DNA of 64,000 nt from Sulfurivermis sp041678005 (GTDB taxonomy: Bacteria > Pseudomonadota > Gammaproteobacteria > Thiohalomonadales > Thiohalomonadaceae): positions 1-64,000 of the forward strand of contig JBAYOW010000006.1 of NCBI GenBank assembly GCA_041678005.1, given 5' to 3'. Below are positions 51,509 to 60,145 of the stretch, one piece after another. Below the pieces are notes generated by a model that was given only the letters and a program-made list of their open reading frames with translations, was not told the DNA's origin and ran no database searches. A program made the translations under genes and the position numbers. Position 1 is the first letter of the stretch. Every line of letters begins with the position of its first letter.

Positions 51509-53059
51509 ATGTCTGTTCCTCACGATATCACTATTGTCATTCCGGTAGCTGATCGTCCTAAGCATCTGGCACATTGTCTGAACAGCCTACTGGAGCTGAA
51601 GCAGCGCTACCCATACGCAGGCAGGGTCTCGGCGCTGGTGGTTGAGGACAGCAAGCAGCCAGAGAATATCATCAGGCAGCAACAGCTGGTGGCAGGCATA
51701 CAACAGCAAGGTTTACCGGCACATCATCTGTCATTTGCCGATCAGCAATCTGTGTTATCGATGTTGCCAGATTCATTATGTAAACAGCTGTCTGGAGTGT
51801 TTGGTGATGGGCAAAGCTTTGCCCACAAGGGCGCGTCAATCAGCCGCAATATTGCCTGTCTTTGGTTATCCCGTCAGATGAATGGCAAGTCAGCTCAGTT
51901 GATTTGGTTTGTCGATAGCGATCAGGTTTTTTGTGTCAACAAAATAAGTCAGCAAGGCGAGGTTGAGGAGCCACTGGATTACTTCAATGAGCTGGATCGT
52001 ATTTTTACTTCATCATCTGTGCAGATGCTTACCGGTAAAGTGGTAGGCGATCCACCAGTATCGCCAGCAGTGATGGCAGGAAATTTCCTTGCTGATGTCA
52101 TAGATTTTTTTATCGAGTTGCGTGCTTGTGAGCCAAGGCAGCAATGTATATTTCATGCCGCCAGGCGTCATGCAGATGATGCGGCCTACCATGATATGGC
52201 GGAGCTGTTTGGCTTTCATGAAAAACAGGGCTTTCGTTATCAGTGTACGCTATCAGGTGCACATGACCATGCCACTTGTCTTGCAGATTTTGCTGCTGGT
52301 TTGAACTATTTTTTTGATGGCGTACATCCTACAAGACGTAGCTTTTATCAGGCACTGCCGTTGGCTGACAGTTTGGTGGCAGCGCGCACGGTCTACACCG
52401 GTAATTATATTTTTACGCAGCAATGTCTGGCCTACTTCATCCCTTTCGCTGATTTGCGTCTGCGTATGGCAGGCCCCACCCTGGGGCGGATTATCAAGGC
52501 CGAACTAGGCGAGCAGTTCATTTCGGCCAACCTGCCGATGCTGCATGGTCGTATCGTCGATAGCCTGGGCCAGGCCGAGTTTCGTGCGGGTATAGAGCGC
52601 GGTGAATCAAGGATAGATTTGGCCGATGAATATACGCGGCAGTATTTTGGTGATGTCATGTTGTTCAGCATGGAAAAACTGACGGCAGAAAATTATTTGA
52701 CTGCTTCAGTATCCGTTGCAGACATATCTGCTGTGGTGCATGAAGTCGAGGCGCAGTTGCATGCACGTTACAGTCTCAAGCATAAGCAGATAAACGATAA
52801 ACTGGATCGATTGTCTGCTTTGTTCTGCCAGCCAGTTAACTGGTGGCAACAGGACGGGCAGCTGGCCACAGCGCGTCATCACTGCCTGCAGTTCATAGCC
52901 AATATGCAGCATAATTTCGGTGAGCATGCGCGTGGCTGGCGTCTCATCAATGATGAATCTCAACGTCAGTCGCGCAGACTGGCCATCGTCAATGCCCTGG
53001 TTGAATATCCTGCTCAGCGCTTGGCCTGGCAACAGGCCACGGAGATACTGCAGTCATGA
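51509..53059 (+). CDS. GT-A-fold glycosyltransferase-like protein
   Basis: This 516-residue protein begins with the family 2-type start DITIVIPVADRPKHLAHCLN and has an acidic VDSDQVF motif near residue 134, where GT-A enzymes bind metal and sugar nucleotide. It has no membrane segment or signal peptide. The C-terminal half (about 300-516) is not recognised and may be a partner or acceptor domain. The start ATG lacks a good ribosome binding site. The stop overlaps the next gene by four bases, so the two are probably co-translated. The sugar and acceptor are unknown. Confidence 0.65.
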   Translation: MSVPHDITIVIPVADRPKHLAHCLNSLLELKQRYPYAGRVSALVVEDSKQPENIIRQQQLVAGIQQQGLPAHHLSFADQQSVLSMLPDSLCKQLSGVFGDGQSFAHKGASISRNIACLWLSRQMNGKSAQLIWFVDSDQVFCVNKISQQGEVEEPLDYFNELDRIFTSSSVQMLTGKVVGDPPVSPAVMAGNFLADVIDFFIELRACEPRQQCIFHAARRHADDAAYHDMAELFGFHEKQGFRYQCTLSGAHDHATCLADFAAGLNYFFDGVHPTRRSFYQALPLADSLVAARTVYTGNYIFTQQCLAYFIPFADLRLRMAGPTLGRIIKAELGEQFISANLPMLHGRIVDSLGQAEFRAGIERGESRIDLADEYTRQYFGDVMLFSMEKLTAENYLTASVSVADISAVVHEVEAQLHARYSLKHKQINDKLDRLSALFCQPVNWWQQDGQLATARHHCLQFIANMQHNFGEHARGWRLINDESQRQSRRLAIVNALVEYPAQRLAWQQATEILQS

Positions 53060-53586
53060 ATATCTTTGTCCTCAATAGCGGGCGCTGTGGTTCGCTAAGT
53101 TTTATCAAGGCATGCAGCCATATAACAAACTTCACTGCTGCGCACGAGTCGCGTGTGCAGCTTTTGGCTGATGCCAGATTGGCCTATCCAAAGCGGCATA
53201 TCGAGGCTGATAACCGCCTTTCCTGGCTGCTCGGGAGGCTTGATGAATGTTATGGCGACACTGCCATGTACGTGCATTTACAGCGCGCGCCGGAGCAGGT
53301 GATAGCCAGTTTTGTCCGCCGTGTCGATTTTGGCATCATGCGTGCCTACCGTGAAGGGATTTTGCTGCATGGCGATGCGCAGTATTCAGTGCATGATCTG
53401 GCCACTGATTATCTTGCCACCGTACAGGGCAATATTCGCCATTTTCTCAAGGACAAATCATTGGTCATGAATTTCCAGCTGGAAAATGCACAGGATGATT
53501 TTCGTATGTTTTGGCAATGGATAGGGGCAGAAGGTGATCTGGACAGGGCATTGGCCGAGTGGGAGTTGCGACATAATGCATCCTGA
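53056..53586 (+). CDS. Small sulfotransferase-like P-loop protein
   Basis: This 176-residue protein starts MNIFVLNSGRCGSLSFIKAC, which resembles the 5'-phosphosulfate-binding loop of PAPS-dependent sulfotransferases. A later motif, YVHLQRAPEQVIASFVRR near 73-90, resembles the 3'-phosphate-binding region (R-x-P-x-x-x-x-x-S). It is short for the family. It overlaps the upstream GT-A-like gene and may act on the same product. The assignment rests on these two motifs only. Confidence 0.6.
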   Translation: MNIFVLNSGRCGSLSFIKACSHITNFTAAHESRVQLLADARLAYPKRHIEADNRLSWLLGRLDECYGDTAMYVHLQRAPEQVIASFVRRVDFGIMRAYREGILLHGDAQYSVHDLATDYLATVQGNIRHFLKDKSLVMNFQLENAQDDFRMFWQWIGAEGDLDRALAEWELRHNAS

Positions 53587-53740
53587 ACCTGTCGTGCCGG
53601 GTGGAGTTCATTAAGTACAATTTATGTGTAGCGCGGTGGAACCTGGTCACCGTGAATACATCTATGTGGCCGACGACAGGACTTCAAGGATTTACACTGC
53701 ACCCCTGCTTATCGGGGAAATATGCGGATTAGTGAGTGGC

Positions 53741-54397
53741 TCAGCTTGTAAATTGCAGGATAGAGCAGCCGCGCTCACAGGCCAGATAGCGATGCTTGAG
53801 CGCGGTATATTCTGCTTGCCACATGGCCACCAGTTCTTTTTCATCATTACGGGCGGCATCGTCCAAAAATAGCACGCTGCCTGAATGTAGGCGTGAATAC
53901 AGCAATGGCAGGGCCGGGTAGCGAGAATGTCGTTGCAAAAATCCTGGCGGGCCATCGATAACCAGCATGTCTATCTTGTCGGGCACTAAGGCTGTGGTGT
54001 TATACCATTGAAAATCCTTGCCCTGTAATTGATAGGCGCGCAGTGGTGCATGCAGGATGTTTGAATAGGCCTGCAATTCGTGGCTCTGGATAAAACCCTG
54101 GGTATGGCGGGCATAGTCTGCGCCATTTTCCAGTGAATAAATCTTGCCTGCTGCATTCAACGCACAACAGCGGGCGAGCATCACAGTCGTCAGACCACAG
54201 CCGCACTCAACAATGGTTTGTGGTTTGTTGCACAGGGCATGTTCAACGATCAGCTCAAGGAAATCTGCCGCTGCCGACCATTGTGGAGTGTAGGGAATGT
54301 CTTTGGTCAAGCCCAGGCGATCACGCAATAATTGGTAGCTGGCAAGATTCACTACAGGCCCATCTGTCTCATCAAACGGTAATGTTTCAGAGCGCAC
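53741..54397 (-). CDS. Class I SAM-dependent methyltransferase-like protein
   Basis: This 218-residue protein has a Rossmann methyltransferase pattern: motif I TIVECGCGLTTVMLARCC near 61-78, an acidic motif II IYSLENGADYARHT and motif IV IDMLVIDGPPGF near 142. It looks like the class known as Methyltransf_24, which often modifies sugars or surface molecules. It uses a GTG start that overlaps the 3' end of zapD by 11 bases, so it is the last gene of the pilB-to-zapD minus-strand block, converging on the sulfotransferase-like gene. The place after zapD often holds yacG, which is absent. Confidence 0.7.
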   Translation of the reverse strand: MRSETLPFDETDGPVVNLASYQLLRDRLGLTKDIPYTPQWSAAADFLELIVEHALCNKPQTIVECGCGLTTVMLARCCALNAAGKIYSLENGADYARHTQGFIQSHELQAYSNILHAPLRAYQLQGKDFQWYNTTALVPDKIDMLVIDGPPGFLQRHSRYPALPLLYSRLHSGSVLFLDDAARNDEKELVAMWQAEYTALKHRYLACERGCSILQFTS

Positions 54398-55154
54398 AGA
54401 CAGTCAGACGAAATTCAACGTCTTCGCCAACCTGTTGTGGTCTGGCTTTTGCCATGGGCTGCATGAAGCGCACTGTAAAGCGATGTTTGCCACCGCTGAT
54501 TTCGGCGTAGCAGGGTAGTTCCATGGCAATGCCGATACGTATCAGCTGGTAGGGGATTGCCGAATCCAGTGTGTGTTGGTAAGCGCCTGCTGTGGCGGTA
54601 AGTGTTACTGGTTCCGCGCTATTGCGGATGAGTTTCAGAATTAACTCGACGGCCTGGCGAACGATATCAATGCTGGCCTGCCAACGCTCCAGATCGGCAT
54701 GGCGCTGTTCCTGCGGTAGATGCAGCCATTGATGATAAAGGGGGAGATCAAAATCACAGGTGCCGCCAGGGATGCTGCTACGTTGGCTGATGGCCGCCAG
54801 GAATTCATCATCACGCAGGGCCTGAGCAAGTTGACCATCCATGTTGTGCAGCGTCTTGCGTAGTTTATCGAGCCAGTGCAGAATATTTTTCAGCTGGGTG
54901 TGATCGACACCACTTTTTTCTGTCAGTCGAGCAAGGTTGGCGGCATGGCGCTCCAGTTCCTTGATAAGCTCGGTCTTCAGATCATTGCGGCTGAATAGCG
55001 TGAGGATATCCATCAGCGCGCTAAGCACAGCACGCGAATCCCAAACAGTCTTGCCAGCCATGAAGTGTTTTATCTGCCGGAAAAGAAACTCCATACGCAG
55101 TATGGTACGCACGCGCTCATTGAGTGGATGTTCATATGTGAGATATTTCTGCAC
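54387..55154 (-). CDS. zapD: Z-ring associated protein ZapD
   Basis: This 255-residue cytoplasmic protein cross-links FtsZ filaments. It shows the family start YEHPLNERVRTILRMEFLFRQ (residues 4-24) and motifs LLRTL-like NDLKTELIKELERHAANL, then SSIPGGTCDFDLPLYHQWLH near 133-152. Length is typical. The order coaE-zapD behind pilD is the classic gammaproteobacterial arrangement. Nine bases separate it from coaE. Confidence 0.93.
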   Translation of the reverse strand: MQKYLTYEHPLNERVRTILRMEFLFRQIKHFMAGKTVWDSRAVLSALMDILTLFSRNDLKTELIKELERHAANLARLTEKSGVDHTQLKNILHWLDKLRKTLHNMDGQLAQALRDDEFLAAISQRSSIPGGTCDFDLPLYHQWLHLPQEQRHADLERWQASIDIVRQAVELILKLIRNSAEPVTLTATAGAYQHTLDSAIPYQLIRIGIAMELPCYAEISGGKHRFTVRFMQPMAKARPQQVGEDVEFRLTVCAL

Positions 55155-55163
55155 GGTTGACTG

Positions 55164-55787
55164 TCAGCTTGTGGTTGGATCAGGTAATTGTGCCATGCTG
55201 GCAAGCTGCAGGTACTTTTGATGCAGTACATCAGCTTGAGGGGCAAGTTCAGCCAGGCCAGCTTCATTGTTGATCACATCATCAGCCATGGCGAGCCGTT
55301 GTTGGCGAGTGATCTGCGCATCTAGTATAGCGCGTATTTCCGACTCGGATCGATGGTCGCGGGCAATAGCCCTACTCAACTGTAGCTCAGGTGAAGTATC
55401 TACCACCAGGATACGATCAACCAATGACTGCCAGCCTTTTTCCAATAGCAAGGGCACAACCAGGATGCAATATGGATCATTTATCTGCTGCATTAGTTTT
55501 ACTGCCCTATCCTGAATGAGCGGGTGGAGTAATTGTTCCAGCTGCTCACGTTTTTGGCTGTCGCTAAAGATGATTTCACGCAGGAGCTGTCGCTTGAGAG
55601 AGCCATCGCTGTGCAGTACCTCATTACCAAACAGTTTGGCAATAGCTGTTACGGCAGGCTCCCCTGTTGCCGTCAGCTCGTGGGCAATTTGATCTGTATC
55701 GATGACCGTAATACCGAGGCCGGTGAACAGATTACTGACCGCAGTCTTGCCACTGCCGATACCACCAGTTAGGCCTATACGTAGCAT
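55164..55787 (-). CDS. coaE: Dephospho-CoA kinase CoaE
   Basis: This 207-residue kinase phosphorylates dephospho-CoA to complete coenzyme A. The P-loop is LTGGIGSGKTAVSNLF at 5-20, followed by VIDTDQIAHELTA. A later motif is VPLLLEKGWQSLVDRILVVD. The ATG at 55787 is chosen because the protein then starts MLRIGLTGG as usual; the longer frame upstream overlaps pilD. Confidence 0.95.
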   Translation of the reverse strand: MLRIGLTGGIGSGKTAVSNLFTGLGITVIDTDQIAHELTATGEPAVTAIAKLFGNEVLHSDGSLKRQLLREIIFSDSQKREQLEQLLHPLIQDRAVKLMQQINDPYCILVVPLLLEKGWQSLVDRILVVDTSPELQLSRAIARDHRSESEIRAILDAQITRQQRLAMADDVINNEAGLAELAPQADVLHQKYLQLASMAQLPDPTTS

Positions 55788-55788
55788 T

Positions 55789-56640
55789 TCAGTTAGGCAG
55801 GCTTGTTTGTAGATACCAGGCAGTGATCTGCTCACCCCAGAGCAGGGCGATCCAGCCAGCTATGGCCAGGTAAGGGCCAAAGGGAATTGGGATGTTGCGA
55901 TCACGGCCGCGCAGCAGGATCAGACCCACACCGATCACTGCACCTACGGCAGAAGACAGCAGGATGATCAAAGGCAGACTCTGCCAGCCCAGCCAGGCAC
56001 CAAGCATGGCAAAAAGTTTGAAATCGCCATAACCCATGCCTTCCTTGCCGGTAAGCAGGCGGAACAAGTGATAAATAGACCAAAGTGAAAGATAGCCGAC
56101 TGCCGCGCCGATGATGCTGGACTTACTGTCGGTGAAAATACCAAACAAACTAAGCAACAAGCCCAGCCATAGCATCGGCAGGGTAATGCTGTCGGGCAGT
56201 AATTGAGTATCGAAATCTATGCAGCTGAGCGCGATCAGCGACCAGGTGAGCAAGACTGCCAGAGCACCTTGCCAGCCAGGGCCAAAGTGCAGTAGCGCGA
56301 CTACCGTCAATAGCGCGGTCAAAATTTCCACTAAAGGGTAGCGTAGTGAAATAGCTGTCTGACAATTACGGCAACGTCCACGCAACAATAGATAGCTGAG
56401 CACAGGAATATTGTCGCGTACGCTGATGGCATGCCCACAGTGTGGGCAGCGTGAGTTTGGTACGGCCAGGTTGAAGGTTGCTGCTGGAGCGATAACTGCA
56501 TCGTCCATCGCTGCACATTCACGCCGCCAGCCTTGTTCCATGATTATGGGCAAGCGGTGAATTACCACATTAAGGAAGCTGCCGACAATCAGGCCAAGCA
56601 AGGCGGCTACAAAAGCTAAAATTACTGCATCCATAAGCAT
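55789..56640 (-). CDS. pilD: Type IV prepilin peptidase/N-methyltransferase PilD
   Basis: This 283-residue inner-membrane enzyme cuts and methylates type IV prepilins and type II pseudopilins. It has the N-terminal methyltransferase region with the four-Cys zinc site (CPHCGH and CRNCQT), and the two catalytic aspartates in DFDTQLLPDSITLP (near 140-153) and GYGDFKLFAMLGAW (near 200). It is the second A24 peptidase in the window, distinct from the short Tad-specific CpaA. Confidence 0.96.
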   Translation of the reverse strand: MLMDAVILAFVAALLGLIVGSFLNVVIHRLPIIMEQGWRRECAAMDDAVIAPAATFNLAVPNSRCPHCGHAISVRDNIPVLSYLLLRGRCRNCQTAISLRYPLVEILTALLTVVALLHFGPGWQGALAVLLTWSLIALSCIDFDTQLLPDSITLPMLWLGLLLSLFGIFTDSKSSIIGAAVGYLSLWSIYHLFRLLTGKEGMGYGDFKLFAMLGAWLGWQSLPLIILLSSAVGAVIGVGLILLRGRDRNIPIPFGPYLAIAGWIALLWGEQITAWYLQTSLPN

Positions 56641-56656
56641 TGATTAATTATGCCGC

Positions 56657-57877
56657 TTAAACAACCTGCCCCATCTTGAAGATAGGCAGATACATGGCAA
56701 TGACCAGACCACCGATCACTACACCGAGAAAGGCCATGATTAATGGTTCCATCAAACTGCTCATTGCATCGACGGCATTATCGACCTCTTCTTCATAGAA
56801 ATCGGCTACTTTGGAGAGCATGGTATCAATAGAACCTGCCTCCTCACCGATAGCTACCATCTGACAGACCATATTGGGAAAGACCCCGACCTCGGTCATC
56901 GCCAGGTTCAAAGACTGGCCGGTGGAGACATCGTCGCGAATCTTCCGCACGGCATTACCGTATATGACATTGCCGACCGCACCGGCTACCGAGTCCATGG
57001 CCTCGACCAGTGGCACACCGGCAGCGAACATGGTGGACAGGGTACGGGCATAGCGGGCAACGGCCGCTTTGTGCAGGATTACGCCAATAACAGGCATCTT
57101 GAGTGACATGCGCTGCAAGGCTTCATCAAAGGCCCTGGAGCGTCTCTTGGCCTGGATTAGAGCATAGACAAGCAGACCGATACCGCCAAATATTGCCCAC
57201 CACCATTTAATAAAAATATCTGAAAGATCGACCACCAAAATGGTCAAGGCCGGTAAGTCTGCCCCAAAACCCTTGAACATTTCGCTGAACTGCGGGATAA
57301 CAAAAATCAACAGAATAGCGGTGATGATGAATGCCACAATGATGACCGCCGTAGGGTAGAACATAGCCTTTTTGATCTTGCCCTTAATCGCCTCGGTCTT
57401 TTCTTTGTAGTTGGCGATCTTGCCGAGCAGGGATTCGAGGATACCTGCCTGTTCACCGGCATGTACCAGGTTGCATGTCAGGGCATCGAAATATCTTGGA
57501 TGTTTACGTAAGGCCTCAGCTAGAGCGATACCGCCTTCGATGTCGTTTTTTACTGCCAGCACCAGGTCACGCATGGTCTGTTTTTCGTGACCTCGACCGA
57601 TGATTTCAAAGGCCTGTACCAGCGGCACGCCAGCGGACATCATGGTGGCCAATTGACGGCTGAAGATGGCGATGTCCTTTGGGGTGATGGGCTTGCCACG
57701 TCCACCAAATAAAGGTTTTGGTTTGGCCTTTACCTTGAGGGGATTGGTGCCTAATTGCCTTAGTCTGGCCTTGGCATGCTCCATGCTGACAGCCTGGATT
57801 TCGCCTTTGGCACGATTACCACGCTTATCCAGTCCTTCCCATAGAAATATTGCCTGTGTTTGCGCTTTCTCAGCCAT
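56657..57877 (-). CDS. pilC: Type IV pilus inner-membrane platform protein PilC
   Basis: This 406-residue protein has two T2SSF domains (about 75-200 and 275-400) and three membrane helices. Motifs are FSRQLATMMSAGVPLVQAFE and the repeat form ARTLSTMFAAGVPLVEAMDS. It forms the base on which PilB turns to add pilin. AAGGA lies six to seven bases before the ATG at 57877; the TTG at 57883 is an alternative. It begins next to the pilB stop. Confidence 0.95.
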   Translation of the reverse strand: MAEKAQTQAIFLWEGLDKRGNRAKGEIQAVSMEHAKARLRQLGTNPLKVKAKPKPLFGGRGKPITPKDIAIFSRQLATMMSAGVPLVQAFEIIGRGHEKQTMRDLVLAVKNDIEGGIALAEALRKHPRYFDALTCNLVHAGEQAGILESLLGKIANYKEKTEAIKGKIKKAMFYPTAVIIVAFIITAILLIFVIPQFSEMFKGFGADLPALTILVVDLSDIFIKWWWAIFGGIGLLVYALIQAKRRSRAFDEALQRMSLKMPVIGVILHKAAVARYARTLSTMFAAGVPLVEAMDSVAGAVGNVIYGNAVRKIRDDVSTGQSLNLAMTEVGVFPNMVCQMVAIGEEAGSIDTMLSKVADFYEEEVDNAVDAMSSLMEPLIMAFLGVVIGGLVIAMYLPIFKMGQVV

Positions 57878-57879
57878 AA

Positions 57880-59592
57880 TCAATCCTTGGTTACCCGATT
57901 CATTTCTTCCAGCCCTATGAGGCCATCGCGCAATTTCTTGATGGCCGACTCGCGCAGGTCAGGAATACCTTCACGCATAGCCTGATCAGCCAGATCCATG
58001 GCTGTTCCGTTTTTCATGATGATGCGACCCATTTCCTCTGAAATGGGCATGACCTGATAAATACCCACCCGTCCCTTGTAGCCATCATTACATTGATCGC
58101 AGCCCACTGGCTTGTGGATGGTCAGTCCGCTTATCTGCTTTTCGGTAAAGCCTTCGGCAAGCAAAGCTTCCTTCGGGATTTCTTCAGGCTGTTTGCAATT
58201 ATTACACAAGCGTCGTGCAAGTCGCTGGGCAATGATGAGGTTGACGGCAGCGGCGATATCGTAGGGAGCTACGCCTATATTCATCAGACGCGACAAGGTC
58301 TGTGGTGCATCATTGGTATGCAGGGTGGAAAGTACCAGATGGCCTGTTTGCGCGGCCTTGATAGCAATCTCCGCTGTTTCCAGATCACGGATCTCACCGA
58401 CCATAATGACATCTGGATCCTGGCGCAAAAAAGCCTTCAGCGCGGCGGCAAAGGTAAGTCCGACTCTGGGGTTGACGTTGACCTGATTGACGCCAGGCAG
58501 ATTGATTTCCGCCGGGTCTTCGGCAGTGGATATATTGCGGTCGTCCGTATTGTGGATGTTGAGGCCGGTATAGAGAGAAACTGTTTTACCGGAACCGGTT
58601 GGGCCGGTCACCAGGATCATACCGTATGGGTTGGCCAGGGCGTTCAGATAAAGCTCTTTTTGCTCAGGCTCATAGCCGAGCGCATCAATGCCCAGCTTGG
58701 CGCTGGATGGGTCGAGTATACGCAAGACAATTTTTTCACCCCACAGGGTTGGGCAGGTGCTTACACGAAAATCTATCGCCCGATTTTTCGAAATTGTCAG
58801 CTTGATGCGGCCATCCTGCGGCACGCGTCGCTCGGAAATATCCAGGCGCGACATGACTTTGAGGCGGGCAGCGAATTTGCCACTTAAGGCTGTGGGCGGG
58901 CTGGCTACTTCACGCAGGATACCGTCCTGGCGAAAGCGTACCCGGTACATTTTTTCATATGGTTCGAAGTGAATATCAGATGCGCCTTTATTGACTGCAT
59001 CAAGCAATACCTTGTTGACAAAACGCACTACCGGCGTGTCATCAACCTCTGCAGAGCCAGCTTCGGCACTATCATCATCATCACCAGCCCTGATATCAAG
59101 TTCTGCCAGGTCAGCATCGTCCATGTCGGATAAAGCACCATCCGCACCCTCCAGGATTTTTTCAATCAGTTTGCTGAGTTTGTCTTCTTCAACCAGGATG
59201 ACCTCGGTGTTGGCACCGGCATGGAACTTGAATTCATCCAGTGCTGCGATATTGGCGGGATCAGACAGGGCGATGTAGAGACGACTGCCACGCTTGAACA
59301 GTGGCAAGGCATGGTGTTTTTCGATCAGCTTGCTGTCGATCTGCTTGATGAGCTCTGTGTCCAGCTCAAAGGCATTGATGTCCAGCAGCGGGACGCCAAA
59401 CTCATGCGCTGTCGCAATAGCAATATCACGGGCAGCGAGTATTTTTTTGGAGACCAGGTGGTTGATCAGGGATATCTTGTTTTTATTGGCTTGTTCAGTG
59501 GCATTGGTTGCATCGGCTTCATTTATCAGCCCACTGTCGATCAGACGTCGAGCCAGTCCACTCAGTTGCACGCGCAGTCCTGATGTCGCCAT
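57880..59592 (-). CDS. pilB: Type IV pilus extension ATPase PilB
   Basis: This 570-residue motor polymerises pilin. An N-terminal MshEN-like domain (about 10-150), which in relatives can bind c-di-GMP, is followed by the ATPase with Walker A GPTGSGKTVSLYTGL near 329, Asp box, Walker B DPDVIMVGEIRDLETAEIA and His box AQTGHLVLSTLHTND. Four cysteines (CNNC near 464 and CDQC near 499) form the zinc site. AGGGA lies about nine bases before the ATG. No pilA gene is seen nearby. Confidence 0.96.
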   Translation of the reverse strand: MATSGLRVQLSGLARRLIDSGLINEADATNATEQANKNKISLINHLVSKKILAARDIAIATAHEFGVPLLDINAFELDTELIKQIDSKLIEKHHALPLFKRGSRLYIALSDPANIAALDEFKFHAGANTEVILVEEDKLSKLIEKILEGADGALSDMDDADLAELDIRAGDDDDSAEAGSAEVDDTPVVRFVNKVLLDAVNKGASDIHFEPYEKMYRVRFRQDGILREVASPPTALSGKFAARLKVMSRLDISERRVPQDGRIKLTISKNRAIDFRVSTCPTLWGEKIVLRILDPSSAKLGIDALGYEPEQKELYLNALANPYGMILVTGPTGSGKTVSLYTGLNIHNTDDRNISTAEDPAEINLPGVNQVNVNPRVGLTFAAALKAFLRQDPDVIMVGEIRDLETAEIAIKAAQTGHLVLSTLHTNDAPQTLSRLMNIGVAPYDIAAAVNLIIAQRLARRLCNNCKQPEEIPKEALLAEGFTEKQISGLTIHKPVGCDQCNDGYKGRVGIYQVMPISEEMGRIIMKNGTAMDLADQAMREGIPDLRESAIKKLRDGLIGLEEMNRVTKD

Positions 59593-60145
59593 AAATATTT
59601 ATCCCTGTAACCTTGAGTAAATACATGCAGAATTTTGGCCAGGGCGGGTGCTGAAGGAAACCATAAGTAGCTCTTTGCCACGCTCCATCGTCATGCTCGT
59701 CCATAGTTTATCTTTATGCATCAGTGGTTTGTGTCCTGATAGCTATCGAATCACCCTGCACCAGGCAGGAGGTTTGACTTAATCTGCTTCCCGCCCCGGA
59801 GCAATTAATTTGACCCCGATTATTCACTAGTCACCCGCAGGATGCCAGCGCTTCCTTGCAGCTTACTGTGTTATCAGGGTGAGCGTATGTTTACCACAAT
59901 TGACACCAGGACTGTGTGATTATGCGCCCACTCTGATTATGGCATATGCAGATATAGTGGCTTCTGTTGTTGGGGTTTCTCCACACTTTCTATAGATGAG
60001 GTATTTGCCCATATCTTGTCGAGCAAGCATTGTATCTTTCAATAATGAGTATTGGAATTTTAATCAGTCAGGTACAATGGCGCCCATTTTAACTGAACAC
60101 AATGTTTTATGTTTTTGTAACTTATTGAGAGATGTAGAAAAACCT
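59593..60145. other. 553-base gap between divergent pilB and the GltD-like gene
   Basis: No gene is seen. It must hold the promoter regions of pilB (-) and of the GltD-like gene (+), but no site fits well: TTGACA at 59900-59905 lacks a properly spaced -10, and TACAAT at 60073-60078 lacks a consensus -35. A small stem CCTGC/GCAGG lies near 59757-59770. A stretch near 59795-59825 (GGAGCAATTAATTTGACCCC) resembles sequences often seen at decayed mobile-element ends, but no transposase is present. Confidence 0.4.

Noticed and set aside
59795..59825. Mobile-element end (GGAGCAATTAATTTGACCCC)
   Set aside because: It resembles sequences seen beside decayed transposase genes, but no transposase, terminal repeat or target duplication is visible.
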